This document shows positions 38,644 through 52,232 of a stretch of DNA of 64,000 bases, in pieces. How positions within the stretch are numbered: the stretch's first letter is position 1; the number at the start of each line of letters is the position of its first letter. A model generated the notes under the pieces. The model did not search any database. It was not told the origin of the DNA and saw only the letters and a list, made by a program, of their open reading frames with translations. The stretch is from Mycteria americana. Lineage: Eukaryota > Chordata > Aves > Ciconiiformes > Ciconiidae. The stretch lies in contig NW_027445651.1 in assembly GCF_035582795.1 (NCBI RefSeq), forward strand, positions 310,001-374,000, given 5' to 3'. A program made the position numbers and the translations under genes.

Positions 38644-38952
38644 TTAGCAAGGGGGGCACCTTCTGCTGCCACAGTAGCGGCTGGTGATACAGGAGAGGTC
38701 ACAGCACCCAGAGGTGATGGGGACTCCGTCACAGCTGAGGATGCTGCCAACAGCAGCGGAGGTGGAGGAGCCCACAACGGTGTTCTGCGGGAAGGAGCTG
38801 AGGATGGGGCCGGGCAGGGTCACCACCACGGGGGAGGGCTGGATGACAACAGTGGAGTTCTGGCACTGCCTGACACAGGGCTCATTGCAGCTGTTGGCCA
38901 GCGGGGTCGGGCCGCAGGGCTGGCAGGGCTGGCACTGGTCGTAGCAGGACAT
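38644..38952 (-). CDS. Feather-type beta-keratin copy 6, type A
   Basis: The protein is identical to the other type A copies. Exon 1 ends at 39264, the intron is 38974-39263, exon 2 begins at 38973 and ATTAAA is at 38214-38219. The upstream flank shares C at 39453 with copy 5 but T at 40379 with copies 3, 7 and 8, so its flank is a mosaic of two lineages. Confidence 0.96.
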   Translation of the reverse strand: MSCYDQCQPCQPCGPTPLANSCNEPCVRQCQNSTVVIQPSPVVVTLPGPILSSFPQNTVVGSSTSAAVGSILSCDGVPITSGCCDLSCITSRYCGSRRCPPC

Positions 38953-39322
38953 GTCTCTGGGCCAGGGGTGCACCTGGGAGAGGGGGCAGGGGAAGCAAAG
39001 CACAACGGATACATGAGGAGCAGCACTGCGCCCAACCACAGTGGAGCCAAGGCACCTCCTGGCCCAGCTTATGCTGCCCAGCTCAAAGCCCAGGAGCCAC
39101 CTCAGCTAAGTCCCAGCCTCTCTCTGTGGAAGGCTTTCTCTCCCCTTCCCTCTCCCATGAGAAGCAGGTCCCAGCCCTGGGCTAGGACAGCCCATATCAG
39201 CTGAGACATACATCAGGGAAAGACCTGACCTTGAAGGAGGAGGAGAAGAGGCTTCACACTCACCTGATTCCCAAGGAGAAGGAGGCGAGAGAAGTGGATG
39301 AGAGAGCAGAGAGCTGGGCTGC

Positions 39323-39330
39323 CTTTTATA
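39323..39330 (-). promoter_or_regulatory. TATA box of keratin copy 6
   Basis: TATAAAAG on the minus strand, followed by exon 1 ending at 39264. Confidence 0.85.
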
Positions 39331-41360
39331 GTAGCCCTGCACTGCCTCAGGCCCAGAGGCACCCTTTGTGGAAGTAATAATTTTCTGACAAGCTCACGTC
39401 AAATGCAAACCATCCCAGCTAATGGCATGGGCTGTGTTCTGGTTTCCTGCACCGCTGCCTTTTCATTTCCTGGCTTAAGCCACGTGCTTCCCCATATGAA
39501 GGCTTCTGTAAGTGCCGGGATGAGAGGCCCGAGGATTTCCGGGGCAGAAACACATCAGCGCAGGCAGAAGACTCAGCTCAAGTGCTGGTGGCATCCCGTG
39601 CAGGCAGGTGATGTGCACCTGGGTCATTCCTGTGGGCTTGTCTGTGGCAAAGTTGTTCGGGAAACGGGCGCCGCTCTCGTGCTTCTCGTCCGGATGCCCA
39701 AGGACTCCCACGTGAGAGGTCATGTCACACGTGGGCCTCAGCATCTCCTCAGCAGAGTCCACAGTTGCTGACGTTTTCCTGGCTTAATGTGAGCGTACGG
39801 ATTTTTGCATGGTTCCACGCAGGCGCGCATGAGCACACACGTGTCAGTCTGTACCTGTGTGACCCTCATCATGAGGGCATGTGCAGGTCATAGCAGGAAT
39901 GGTAGTTGCAAAGGAATCTACAGCTGAATGGTGGTGCCTTCGACCTGGCAGGTGCAGAGAGGTGCCCAGAGAACTGAAATGCAGTCTCTGCCTCCTGTGC
40001 CCTCCATTTCTTGCTTTATGTAGAGGGAGAGGCGCCCATAAATCCTGCCCACCGCATGCAGGCCGTCATCCCCGAACGTATCCCCTTACGATGCAGTGTT
40101 GCTGGTGACTGGGGGCTCCTCACGTCCATGCCAATGCCACCGCTCAGCCTGGTGCTGAGTGAGGCAGGGGCTGAGACCTCGCACCAAATGGGTATTGAAC
40201 TGAAGGGACCAGGGTCCAGGCGCTGCTCTGCTGTGAGATGTAGGACTGACTGTCCGGGTGGCGCAGGGAGAGTCAAACAGCTGAGGACTCCTTTGCTGTT
40301 CAAGCACCAGGACTTCCGTGTCCCCCATAGAAAACTGAACCTGAGTGCCCAGCAACTGTGTCTAGGAAGGCAGGGATATGTGATTGAGGGCCAAAGCGCA
40401 CAAACTCTGCTGCTGTTTCATGAGGGAGGTCAGGCAAGCTCCCTCTTTGCGACAGAGGCTGTAGGTATTTTGTAAGGGCCCTAAGCGCATCCTCCATCCT
40501 AGTCTGCCTTGTCTCCGATCCAGCTTACAGGTAGTGCAACTGAGGGCTACCCTCTTCCCTTTGTTGACCTTGCTGAGGTCATTCTGCTGGGAGGCTTCAG
40601 CCAGGGCTGACTCCCCTTCCCGTGGGAGCAGCTTTCAAGCTTCAGTTCTAGTGCTTGGCCCCAACCTGAGTTACAGCTCCAGCTGTGACACATCTGTGCC
40701 TGTACCTGGTCATGGACCCCACTCATCTCGCTTTGGACCCTGACATGCGGGTGACTTCCCAGCTTGAGCTCAGACCTTCCTTATCTCTGCGAACACACCT
40801 GGTGATCGCCGGACATTGTTGAACCCTGATTACTGTCCTGAGACCTCATCCTGACCTTGACTCACTGACTCGGTGACTTGCCTTTCCAGCTTGACCCCAG
40901 ACATATGTAAGGCAAGAGCCTGAGCCAGCACACGAGCAGGACAACCTAAAAGTCTGTGCACACTTGCAGACCTATGATCTTATCGGGGTGTTGGAGAAAA
41001 GCTGGGATAGCTCTCATGTCTGGAGTGTGCAGTGGCTCTGCAAAACAGAAGGCAGAATTGCCACCCTGCACTCCGTAAGAGCAGATTTTTGTCCCCTCAG
41101 GGACCCGCCAGGCGCAGTCCTTTGGGAAAGTGCCCTGGGGGCTCAAAGAGGCCCGTGGAGAATGCGAAATACAGCAGGTAAGATCTGATGATAATAAAAA
41201 TAAGGAAATCACCATAACTAGCTCCATCCGCTCCACTTGATAAAGGCATTAGAAAGATCTACCAAGGACATGAGATGGGTGCATTTTTGGAGCATTTCTT
41301 TCCACATCTGAAAGCACGACCAAGAATACCATTTTTCTTGAGGTTATTCAAAGTTACCTC

Positions 41361-42209
41361 CACCCCATGAGCAACGCTGGTGGTGCCTCCGTGAAACCAT
41401 ATCCGAGAAAGGGCAAAACACTGCACAGGAGATGAGGAATGAACTACAAAAAAAGTGTGAGAAACAATCCTGCAAGCACCGAGGCCAGAGAGGAGGGAGG
41501 AGGAGGAGGAGGTGCTCCAGGCAATGGTGCAGAGATTCCCGGGCAGCCCGTGGGAGAGACCATGGTGGAGCGGATATCCACACTGCAGCCCATGGAGGAT
41601 CCCACGCCGGACCGGGTGGCTATGCCCTGCAGGAACTGCGGCCTGTGCAGAGCCCATGCTGAAGCAGGCTCCTGGCAGGAACTGTGGCCCCTGGAGGACC
41701 CACGCTGGAGCAGACTTGTCTGGAAGGACTGCAGCCCGTGGACAGGACCCACGCTGGAGCTGGTCTTGAAAGACTGCAGCCTATGGGAAGGGCTCACGCT
41801 GGAGCGGAGAAAAATGTGAGGAGGAAACAGCGGCAGAAAGGAACTGTTGCGTACTGACGGCAACCCCCCATTCCACATCCCACTGCGCTGCTTGGGGGTG
41901 GAGGAAACAGAAGAGCCGTGAATGAAGGAGGGAAGTTGAGCCTGTGAAAAAGAGGGGGGGATGGAGTGAAGGTGTTTTAGGGGTTTTTTGGCCGTTTCTC
42001 ACCATCCTGCTCTATTTTTAATTGGCACTATGTTAAATGAGTCTTCCCCAAGCCAAGTCTGTTTTGCCTGTGACAGTAATTGGTAAGTAATCCCCCTGCC
42101 TTTATCTCGACCCACAACCTTTTTCACCCGACTTTCTCCTTCTGTCCTGTTGAGGAGGGAGAGGGAGAGAGCGAGCAGCTGGGTGGGTGCCTGGAAGCCA
42201 GCCGAGGTC
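41361..42209 (+). mobile_element. Fossil LTR fragment A, unit 6
   Basis: Same fragment as in unit 0, with no difference noticed. Confidence 0.75.
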
Positions 42210-43012
42210 TTTTTAGTTTTGCACCAATTATGGTAATTAGAAGTGCCATGACTGCTTGTCATTCACGTGCTTTTTTTTCCTGCTTGTACCTGTGGCACCA
42301 GGAGCAGTCTCTTTCTCCCACTGTTGTTCCCCCCAGAGGACGGTGGGCAATGATGTCAATTGGCCTTTGTGCTTGTGTACCTGGGAACTAGTGGCAGGTT
42401 TACAGCCACGGGCAGAGCACAGCCCACCAACCCTCCTGCCATAGCCTCAGACGAACAACGAGACCCCAAAGGCCATGTGGGAGGAGAGCTGTGAGTGGGA
42501 GCTCCTGTGCTGATGACCTGCTTTCTTCAGCTCTTTCTGACTCTGCTAGCAAAGGTCTGTCATCAGAACTGATGACAGAGAAGAAACCCCTGCTCCCTTG
42601 GTTGTCTCAGACCCCCTTCACCTGCATTTCTTTCCCCAACCATCCATCCCTCATTGCCTCTCTTTTCCAGCCCATTCCCTCTCAATGTTTCACAGGTAGG
42701 TCAGTGCAGTAGATCTCGTCTGTCTTGGTAGCCCCAAATTTCTGAGGTTCAAGCACCAAAGGCTGTTCCCCATGAGCTGTAGGCTTCAGGAGAAGAGGGA
42801 GCTAGGAGGAGGGGCACAGCACAGTTCTCCTCGCTTGGCATCCTGGCAGGAGGCCCTTCTGCGCAAGGCTGAGCTCTGGGGAAAGGGCCCTCAGTGCTCC
42901 CTTGGCGGCCCGATTTCACTTAAGCACCCAGAGATCTGCAGGCGAAGATGCTGGGGTTAGCGGCCTGAGGGGAAAGGAGGTGGTGGTGAGCGTGAAAAGA
43001 GCTAAAATCCCC

Positions 43013-43772
43013 AAAGAAAAAAAGAAATGTTGTAAGTAGCTTGGTTGCTCAACTCTAAGGGATCTTTCCTTTTAGCTCCCCTTTCGCAGATAATTTAGCC
43101 TAGCCTGTGAGTATTGTTGAATTGCTAATGAGCACCCTTTATTCGAAGGACATGTCTATGGTCTTTCCCCCTCCTAACAACAATCATTAGAGTAAGAATG
43201 CCTTGCCTGTGTTAAATCCTTGGTTAGCTTAGATAGTCGCAATGTAGACAGATAAGAAGGAATTAATTCTTCAAGCCCTGTGTCCCTGGAAAGGGCTGAT
43301 AAGGAGAAGCTATACAAGAACCAACTGGTTTTGGATATGCAAGGAAGGTATGAGCAAGACAAAGATGGACTGAGCATGCGTAGAGACAAAGTTCGGTCAG
43401 CGGTCAGAGTGATGAAGACTACCGACTTCCTCCAACGACCACCAGAGGATCCCTAACGACCACCTAAGGACTTAAGTACGCATGCGCCAGAGACATTTGC
43501 ATATATTAACGAGTTCCAAGAAATCGCACGTTTATGTAAATTAATCTTATGAATATGTATGATTTTGCAACACATAATCTCTGCGATCTTGCTTGTTTGT
43601 CGGAGCACCTATGGTGGAGCAATCCCCAGTGCTGCCCAGCACTGTAATAAAGGATGCCTGCTTAATAGTAACTCTGTTGCTATTGAGTTTTATTTCGGGA
43701 ACACTCTGAAACTCCGATTCGCCTGCTGGGAGACTCGGACTTTAAAGGGTAGTCTCCGCGAATTTTGCTTCA
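43013..43772 (+). mobile_element. Fossil LTR B, unit 6
   Basis: Same element, C variant. Confidence 0.65.
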
Positions 43773-45094
43773 AGAGAGCTTCTGCCATGGAACTCTTCTT
43801 CCCCTGCACCCCAGGACGAGATTGCACTTGCCATGAGCTGCAAAGAGAGAGCGTGGGCTGTTGTGATCGGTGCGCTCTCTACAGTACCACGGGAGGAACT
43901 GTAAGATGCTCACCTGTGTCACCTTGCAGGCCCATGCGAATAACCTTTTTGTCCTGGAGCTGCTCGGTGTGATGGGAGTTGGGGATGTGCAGCCTGCGAG
44001 ACACCTCAGCCCTGCCAATCTGTGTAACCAACCGCTGGGCTGCACAGGGCGCTGTATGGATGTGGCGGAAGAACAGGGGACTTGCCCTACCCTAGCTACC
44101 CTTGCCCTTGGTGGCATGCCGTGCCCCTTCCTTCTGGGGACGGGTGGGAAGGTGAGGAGGAGGCTCTGGGCTGTAGACAAGGTGATTTCTCCTACCATCC
44201 CCTCCTTCCATCCCCACGGCCATCTTCTGTCTGAGCCTCCTCCCCCAGCGCAGCTCCATCCAGAGCAAGAGGAACTGCCTTGAGTGCTTGTGGGGCTGCT
44301 GACCTCCCAGGACCTCCTGCAGCACTGGGGTCCTCCCATGAAGACAGCACAAGTTGGGATCACCATCTGTGGGGCATGCTCTGAGGCCAAGGGGAATATT
44401 TCTGGGCAGAGATGCAGCAAGGGAAGGGCTGATGGTCACTGGCTGTGGAGTAGCCAGAGACGTCGTCCTCAGCTCCAAGGAACAGGGACCGAAGGAGGCC
44501 CACAGGCAGTGTGTCCTGCCCTCCCAGTCCTCTCGGAATGAGAAAGGGTCCACTTGCTCACCCATTTGTTCCCTCCCAGCTTATCTCCTTTCTCCCTGGA
44601 CAGCTTTAGAGAGCATGCAGAGAGGAAAGGACCACACAGAGCCAGAGGCTGGGATGCAGCAGAGTTTAATGAGTCCAAAGAGGGCAACAAGATGTCTGTG
44701 AGGAGAGGCCACAGTGAAAGGATCACCATGGGCAGCCAAGAGTCAGTGCCCCATGATCAAGGGAGAGTTCCCACAGGGCACCTGTCTGGCTGCCCGACAG
44801 AGGGAGAGGGGCAGGCAGGTCCCCCCTAAGCTGGCTTCGGTGGGCCTCATGGCCCAGGGAGCAGAACACAACCAAGGACAAGGAGGGAAAGGAGAGAGGG
44901 GAGGAAGGGAACGAGAGGCATCGGCCATGTTTTCAGAGAGCCCAGGCTGGCCCCTTCCAAAGGGCTGACACCCTTTGCAGGAGGAGCGGGGCGTGCTCAG
45001 ACCCTCTCAAAGCAGTAGCCACGATCTCCGTCATTCAGTCTGGCATCATCTTCGGGGCTCCCGGGGTTCCTTGTCTGGGCTGTCACCGGTGGCT

Positions 45095-45403
45095 TTAGCA
45101 AGGGGGGCACCTTCTGCTGCCACAGTAGCGGCTGGTGATACAGGAGAGGTCACAGCACCCAGAGGTGATGGGGACTCCGTCACAGCTGAGGATGCTGCCA
45201 ACAGCAGCGGAGGTGGAGGAGCCCACAACGGTGTTCTGCGGGAAGGAGCTGAGGATGGGGCCGGGCAGGGTCACCACCACGGGGGAGGGCTGGATGACAA
45301 CAGTGGAGTTCTGGCACTGCCTGACACAGGGCTCATTGCAGCTGTTGGCCAGCGGGGTCGGGCCGCAGGGCTGGCAGGGCTGGCACTGGTCGTAGCAGGA
45401 CAT
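45095..45403 (-). CDS. Feather-type beta-keratin copy 7, type A
   Basis: The type A protein is unchanged. Exon 1 ends at 45715, the intron spans 45425-45714, exon 2 begins at 45424 and ATTAAA is at 44665-44670. This unit begins the divergent right end of the array. It shares C at about 44838 and T at about 46237 with the last unit, and its intergenic DNA (47.2-50.5 kb) holds about ten private substitutions. None of these falls in the coding exon. Confidence 0.96.
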   Translation of the reverse strand: MSCYDQCQPCQPCGPTPLANSCNEPCVRQCQNSTVVIQPSPVVVTLPGPILSSFPQNTVVGSSTSAAVGSILSCDGVPITSGCCDLSCITSRYCGSRRCPPC

Positions 45404-45773
45404 GTCTCTGGGCCAGGGGTGCACCTGGGAGAGGGGGCAGGGGAAGCAAAGCACAACGGATACATGAGGAGCAGCACTGCGCCCAACCACAGTGGAGCCA
45501 AGGCACCTCCTGGCCCAGCTTATGCTGCCCAGCTCAAAGCCCAGGAGCCACCTCAGCTAAGTCCCAGCCTCTCTCTGTGGAAGGCTTTCTCTCCCCTTCC
45601 CTCTCCCATGAGAAGCAGGTCCCAGCCCTGGGCTAGGACAGCCCATATCAGCTGAGACATACATCAGGGAAAGACCTGACCTTGAAGGAGGAGGAGAAGA
45701 GGCTTCACACTCACCTGATTCCCAAGGAGAAGGAGGCGAGAGAAGTGGATGAGAGAGCAGAGAGCTGGGCTGC

Positions 45774-45781
45774 CTTTTATA
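45774..45781 (-). promoter_or_regulatory. TATA box of keratin copy 7
   Basis: TATAAAAG on the minus strand, followed by exon 1 ending at 45715. Confidence 0.85.
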
Positions 45782-47811
45782 GTAGCCCTGCACTGCCTCA
45801 GGCCCAGAGGCACCCTTTGTGGAAGTAATAATTTTCTGACAAGCTCACGTCAAATGCAAACCATCCCAGCTAATGGCACGGGCTGTGTTCTGGTTTCCTG
45901 CACTGCTGCCTTTTCATTTCCTGGCTTAAGCCACGTGCTTCCCCATATGAAGGCTTCTGTAAGTGCCGGGATGAGAGGCCCGAGGATTTCCGGGGCAGAA
46001 ACACATCAGCGCAGGCAGAAGACTCAGCTCAAGTGCTGGTGGCATCCCGTGCAGGCAGGTGATGTGCACCTGGGTCATTCCTGTGGGCTTGTCTGTGGCA
46101 AAGTTGTTCGGGAAACGGGCGCCGCTCTCGTGCTTCTCGTCCGGATGCCCAAGGACTCCCACGTGAGAGGTCATGTCACACGTGGGCCTCAGCATCTCCT
46201 CAGCAGAGTCCACAGTTGCTGACGTTTTCCTGGCTTTATGTGAGCGTACGGATTTTTGCATGGTTCCACGCAGGCGCGCATGAGCACACACGTGTCAGTC
46301 TGTACCTGTGTGACCCTCATCATGAGGGCATGTGCAGGTCATAGCAGGAATGGTAGTTGCAAAGGAATCTACAGCTGAATGGTGGTGCCTTCGACCTGGC
46401 AGGTGCAGAGAGGTGCCCAGAGAACTGAAATGCAGTCTCTGCCTCCTGTGCCCTCCATTTCTTGCTTTATGTAGAGGGAGAGGCGCCCATAAATCCTGCC
46501 CACCGCATGCAGGCCGTCATCCCCGAACGTATCCCCTTACGATGCAGTGTTGCTGGTGACTGGGGGCTCCTCACGTCCATGCCAATGCCACCGCTCAGCC
46601 TGGTGCTGAGTGAGGCAGGGGCTGAGACCTCGCACCAAATGGGTATTGAACTGAAGGGACCAGGGTCCAGGCGCTGCTCTGCTGTGAGATGTAGGACTGA
46701 CTGTCCGGGTGGCGCAGGGAGAGTCAAACAGCTGAGGACTCCTTTGCTGTTCAAGCACCAGGACTTCCGTGTCCCCCATAGAAAACTGAACCTGAGTGCC
46801 CAGCAACTGTGTCTAGGAAGGCAGGGATATGTGATTGAGGGCCAAAGCGCACAAACTCTGCTGCTGTTTCATGAGGGAGGTCAGGCAAGCTCCCTCTTTG
46901 CGACAGAGGCTGTAGGTATTTTGTAAGGGCCCTAAGCGCATCCTCCATCCTAGTCTGCCTTGTCTCCGATCCAGCTTACAGGTAGTGCAACTGAGGGCTA
47001 CCCTCTTCCCTTTGTTGACCTTGCTGAGGTCATTCTGCTGGGAGGCTTCAGCCAGGGCTGACTCCCCTTCCCGTGGGAGCAGCTTTCAAGCTTCAGTTCT
47101 AGTGCTTGGCCCCAACCTGAGTTACAGCTCCAGCTGTGACACATCTGTGCCTGTACCTGGTCATGGACCCCACTCATCTCGCTTTGGACCCTGACATGCG
47201 GGTGACTTCCCAGCTTGAGCTCAGACCTTCCTTATCTCTGCAAACACACCTGGTGATCGCCGGACATTGTTGAACCCTGATTACTGTCCTGAGACCTCAT
47301 CCTGACCTTGACTCACTGACTCGGTGACTTGCCTTTCCAGCTTGACCCCAGACATATGTAAGGCAAGAGCCTGAGCCAGCACACGAGCAGGACAACCTAA
47401 AAGTCTGTGCACACTTGCAGACCTATGATCTTATCGGGGTGTTGGAGAAAAGCTGGGATAGCTCTCATGTCTGGAGTGTGCAGTGGCTCTGCAAAACAGA
47501 AGGCAGAATTGCCACCCTGCACTCCGTAAGAGCAGATTTTTGTCCCCTCAGGGACCCGCCAGGCGCAGTCCTTTGGGAAAGTGCCCTGGGGGCTCAAAGA
47601 GGCCCGTGGAGAATGCGAAATACAGCAGGTAAGATCTGATGATAATAAAAATAAGGAAATCACCATAACTAGCTCCATCCGCTCCACTTGATAAAGGCAT
47701 TAGAAAGATCTACCAAGGACATGAGATGGGTGCATTTTTGGAGCATTTCTTTCCACATCTGAAAGCACGACCAAGAATACCATTTTTCTTGAGGTTATTC
47801 AAAGTTACCTC

Positions 47812-48660
47812 CACCCCATGAGCAACGCTGGTGGTGCCTCCGTGAAACCATATCCGAGAAAGGGCAAAACACTGCACAGGAGATGAGGAATGAACTACAA
47901 AAAAAGTGTGAGAAACAATCCTGCAAGCACCGAGGCCAGAGAGGAGGGAGGAGGAGGAGGAGGTGCTCCAGGCAATGGTGCAGAGATTCCCGGGCAGCCC
48001 GTGGGAGAGACCATGGTGGAGCGGATATCCACACTGCAGCCCATGGAGGATCCCACGCCGGACCGGGTGGCTATGCCCTGCAGGAACTGCGGCCTGTGCA
48101 GAGCCCGTGCTGAAGCAGGCTCCTGGCAGGAACTGTGGCCCCTGGAGGACCCACGCTGGAGCAGACTTGTCTGGAAGGACTGCAGCCCGTGGACAGGACC
48201 CACGCTGGAGCTGGTCTTGAAAGACTGCAGCCTATGGGAAGGGCTCACGCTGGAGCGGAGAAAAATGTGAGGAGGAAACAGCGGCAGAAAGGAACTGTTG
48301 CGTACTGACGGCAACCCCCCATTCCACATCCCACTGCGCTGCTTGGGGGTGGAGGAAACAGAAGAGCCGTGAATGAAGGAGGGAAGTTGAGCCTGTGAAA
48401 AAGAGGGGGGGATGGAGTGAAGGTGTTTTAGGGGTTTTTTGGCCGTTTCTCACCATCCTGCTCTATTTTTAATTGGCACTATGTTAAATGAGTCTTCCCC
48501 AAGCCAAGTCTGTTTTGCCTGTGACAGAAATTGGTAAGTAATCCCCCTGCCTTTATCTCGACCCACAACCTTTTTCACCCGACTTTCTCCTTCTGTCCTG
48601 TTGAGGAGGGAGAGGGAGAGAGCGAGCAGCTGGGTGGGTGCCTGGAAGCCAGCCGAGGTC
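47812..48660 (+). mobile_element. Fossil LTR fragment A, unit 7
   Basis: Last copy of the fragment. It has two substitutions not seen in the other units, in line with the general divergence of this edge unit. Confidence 0.75.
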
Positions 48661-49463
48661 TTTTTAGTTTTGCACCAATTATGGTAATTAGAAGTGCCAT
48701 GACTGCTTGTCATTCACGTGCTTTTTTTTCCTGCTTGTACCTGTGGCACCAGGAGCAGTCTCTTTCTCCCACTGTTGTTCCCCCCAGAGGACGGTGGGCA
48801 ATGATGTCAATTGGCCTTTGTGCTTGTGTACCTGGGAACTAGTGGCAGGTTTACAGCCACGGGCAGAGCACAGCCCACCAACCCTCCTGCCATAGCCTCA
48901 GACGAACAACGAGACCCCAAAGGCCGTGTGGGAGGAGAGCTGTGAGTGGGAGCTCCTGTGCTGATGACCTGCTTTCTTCAGCTCTTTCTGACTCTGCTAG
49001 CAAAGGTCTGTCATCAGAACTGATGACAGAGAAGAAACCCCTGCTCCCTTGGTTGTCTCAGACCCCCTTCACCTGCATTTCTTTCCCCAACCATCCATCC
49101 CTCATTGCCTCTCTTTTCCAGCCCATTCCCTCTCAATGTTTCACAGGTAGGTCAGTGCAGTAGATCTCGTCTGTCTTGGTAGCCCCAAATTTCTGAGGTT
49201 CAAGCACCAAAGGCTGTTCCCCATGAGCTGTAGGCTTCAGGAGAAGAGGGAGCTAGGAGGAGGGGCACAGCACAGTTCTCCTCGCTTGGCATCCTGGCAG
49301 GAGGCCCTTCTGCGCAAGGCTGAGCTCTGGGGAAAGGGCCCTCAGTGCTCCCTTGGCGGCCCGATTTCACTTAAGCACCCAGAGATCTGCAGGCGAAGAT
49401 GCTGGGGTTAGCGGCCTGAGGGGAAAGGAGGTGGTGGTGAGCGTGAAAAGAGCTAAAATCCCC

Positions 49464-50223
49464 AAAGAAAAAAAGAAATGTCGTAAGTAGCTTGGTTGCT
49501 CAACTCTAAGGGATCTTTCCTTTTAGCTCCCCTTTCGCAGATAATTTAGCCTAGCCTGTGAGTATTGTTGAATTGCTAATGAGCATCCTTTATTCGAAGG
49601 ACATGTCTACGGTCTTTCCCCCTCCTAACAACAATCATTAGAGTAAGAATGCCTTGCCTGTGTTAAATCCTTGGTTAGCTTAGATAGTCGCAATGTAGAC
49701 AGATAAGAAGGAATTAATTCTTCAAGCCCTGTGTCCCCGGAAAGGGCTGATAAGGAGAAGCTATACAAGAACCAACTGGTTTTGGATATGCAAGGAAGGT
49801 ATGAGCAAGACAAAGATGGACTGAGCATGCGTAGAGACAAAGTTCGGTCAGCGGTCAGAGTGATGAAGACTACCGACTTCCTCCAACGACCACCAGAGGA
49901 TCCCTAACGACCACCTAAGGACTTAAGTACGCATGCGCCAGAGACATTTGCATATATTAACGAGTTCCAAGAAATCGCACGTTTATGTAAATTAATCTTA
50001 TGAATATGTATGATTTTGCAACACATAATCTCTGCGATCTTGCTTGTTTGTCGGAGCACCTATGGTGGAGCAATCCCCAGTGCTGCCCAGCACTGTAATA
50101 AAGGATGCCTGCTTAATAGTAACTCTGTTGCTATTGAGTTTTATTTCGGGAACACTCTGAAACTCCGATTCGCCTGCTGGGAGACTCGGACTTTAAAGGG
50201 TAGTCTCCGCGAATTTTGCTTCA
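49464..50223 (+). mobile_element. Fossil LTR B, unit 7
   Basis: Same element, C variant, with about four further substitutions private to this edge unit. Confidence 0.65.
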
Positions 50224-51545
50224 AGAGAGCTTCTGCCATGGAACTCTTCTTCCCCTGCACCCCAGGACGAGATTGCACTTGCCATGAGCTGCAAAGAGAG
50301 AGCGTGGGCTGTTGTGATCGGTGCGCTCTCTACAGTACCACGGGAGGAACTGTAAGATGCTCACCTGTGTCACCTTGCAGGCCCATGCGAATAACCTTTT
50401 TGTCCTGGAGCTGCTCGGTGTGATGGGAGTTGGGGATGTGCAGCCTGCGAGACACCTCAGCCCTGCCAATCTGTGTAACCAACTGCTGGGCTGCGCAGGG
50501 CGCTGTATGGATGTGGCGGAAGAACAGGGGACTTGCCCTACCCTAGCTACCCTTGCCCTTGGTGGCATGCCGTGCCCCTTCCTTCTGGGGACGGGTGGGA
50601 AGGTGAGGAGGAGGCTCTGGGCTGTAGACAAGGTGATTTCTCCTACCATCCCCTCCTTCCATCCCCACGGCCATCTTCTGTCTGAGCCTCCTCCCCCAGC
50701 GCAGCTCCATCCAGAGCAAGAGGAACTGCCTTGAGTGCTTGTGGGGCTGCTGACCTCCCAGGACCTCCTGCAGCACTGGGGTCCTCCCATGAAGACAGCA
50801 CAAGTTGGGATCACCATCTGTGGGGCATGCTCTGAGGCCAAGGGGAATATTTCTGGGCAGAGATGCAGCAAGGGAAGGGCTGATGGTCACTGGCTGTGGA
50901 GTAGCCAGAGACGTCGTCCTCAGCTCCAAGGAACAGGGACCGAAGGAGGCCCACAGGCAGTGTGTCCTGCCCTCCCAGTCCTCTCGGAATGAGAAAGGGT
51001 CCACTTGCTCACCCATTTGTTCCCTCCCAGCTTATCTCCTTTCTCCCTGGACAGCTTTAGAGAGCATGCAGAGAGGAAAGGACCACACAGAGCCAGAGGC
51101 TGGGATGCAGCAGAGTTTAATGAGTCCAAAGAGGGCAACAAGATGTCTGTGAGGAGAGGCCACAGTGAAAGGATCACCATGGGCAGCCAAGAGTCAGTGC
51201 CCCATGATCAAGGGAGAGTTCCCACAGGGCACCTGTCTGGCTGCCCGACAGAGGGAGAGGGGCAGGCAGGTCCCCCCTAAGCTGGCTTCGGTGGGCCTCA
51301 TGGCCCAGGGAGCAGAACACAACCAAGGACAAGGAGGGAAAGGAGAGAGGGGAGGAAGGGAACGAGAGGCATCGGCCATGTTTTCAGAGAGCCCAGGCTG
51401 GCCCCTTCCAAAGGGCTGACACCCTTTGCAGGAGGAGCGGGGCGTGCTCAGACCCTCTCAAAGCAGTAGCCACGATCTCCGTCATTCAGTCTGGCATCAT
51501 CTTCGGGGCTCCCGGGGTTCCTTGTCTGGGCTGTCACCGGTGGCT

Positions 51546-51854
51546 TTAGCAAGGGGGGCACCTTCTGCTGCCACAGTAGCGGCTGGTGATACAGGAGAGG
51601 TCACAGCACCCAGAGGTGATGGGGACTCCGTCACAGCTGAGGATGCTGCCAACAGCAGCGGAGGTGGAGGAGCCCACAACGGTGTTCTGCGGGAAGGAGC
51701 TGAGGATGGGGCCGGGCAGGGTCACCACCACGGGGGAGGGCTGGATGACAACAGTGGAGTTCTGGCACTGCCTGACACAGGGCTCATTGCAGCTGTTGGC
51801 CAGCGGGGTCGGGCCGCAGGGCTGGCAGGGCTGGCACTGGTCGTAGCAGGACAT
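51546..51854 (-). CDS. Feather-type beta-keratin copy 8, type A (last array gene)
   Basis: This is the rightmost intact gene, with a type A protein. Exon 1 ends at 52166, the intron is 51876-52165, exon 2 begins at 51875 and ATTAAA is at 51116-51121. About 1.4 kb upstream of the start codon the array ends at 53287. Any regulatory element normally lying further upstream in the unit, including both LTR remnants, is therefore missing for this gene. Private changes occur around the promoter, in exon 1 (about 52216) and just upstream of TATA (about 52236). Confidence 0.96.
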   Translation of the reverse strand: MSCYDQCQPCQPCGPTPLANSCNEPCVRQCQNSTVVIQPSPVVVTLPGPILSSFPQNTVVGSSTSAAVGSILSCDGVPITSGCCDLSCITSRYCGSRRCPPC

Positions 51855-52224
51855 GTCTCTGGGCCAGGGGTGCACCTGGGAGAGGGGGCAGGGGAAGCAA
51901 AGCACAACGGATACATGAGGAGCAGCACTGCGCCCAACCACAGTGGAGCCAAGGCACCTCCTGGCCCAGCTTATGCTGCCCAGCTCAAAGCCCAGGAGCC
52001 ACCTCAGCTAAGTCCCAGCCTCTCTCTGTGGAAGGCTTTCTCTCCCCTTCCCTCTCCCATGAGAAGCAGGTCCCAGCCCTGGGCTAGGACAGCCCATATC
52101 AGCTGAGACATACATCAGGGAAAGACCTGACCTTGAAGGAGGAGGAGAAGAGGCTTCACACTCACCTGATTCCCAAGGAGAAGGAGGCGAGAGAAGTGGA
52201 TGAGAGAGCAGAGAGTTGGGCTGC

Positions 52225-52232
52225 CTTTTATA
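52225..52232 (-). promoter_or_regulatory. TATA box of keratin copy 8
   Basis: TATAAAAG on the minus strand. The bases just upstream contain one substitution (about 52236) absent from the other copies; the TATA core itself is unchanged. Confidence 0.85.
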
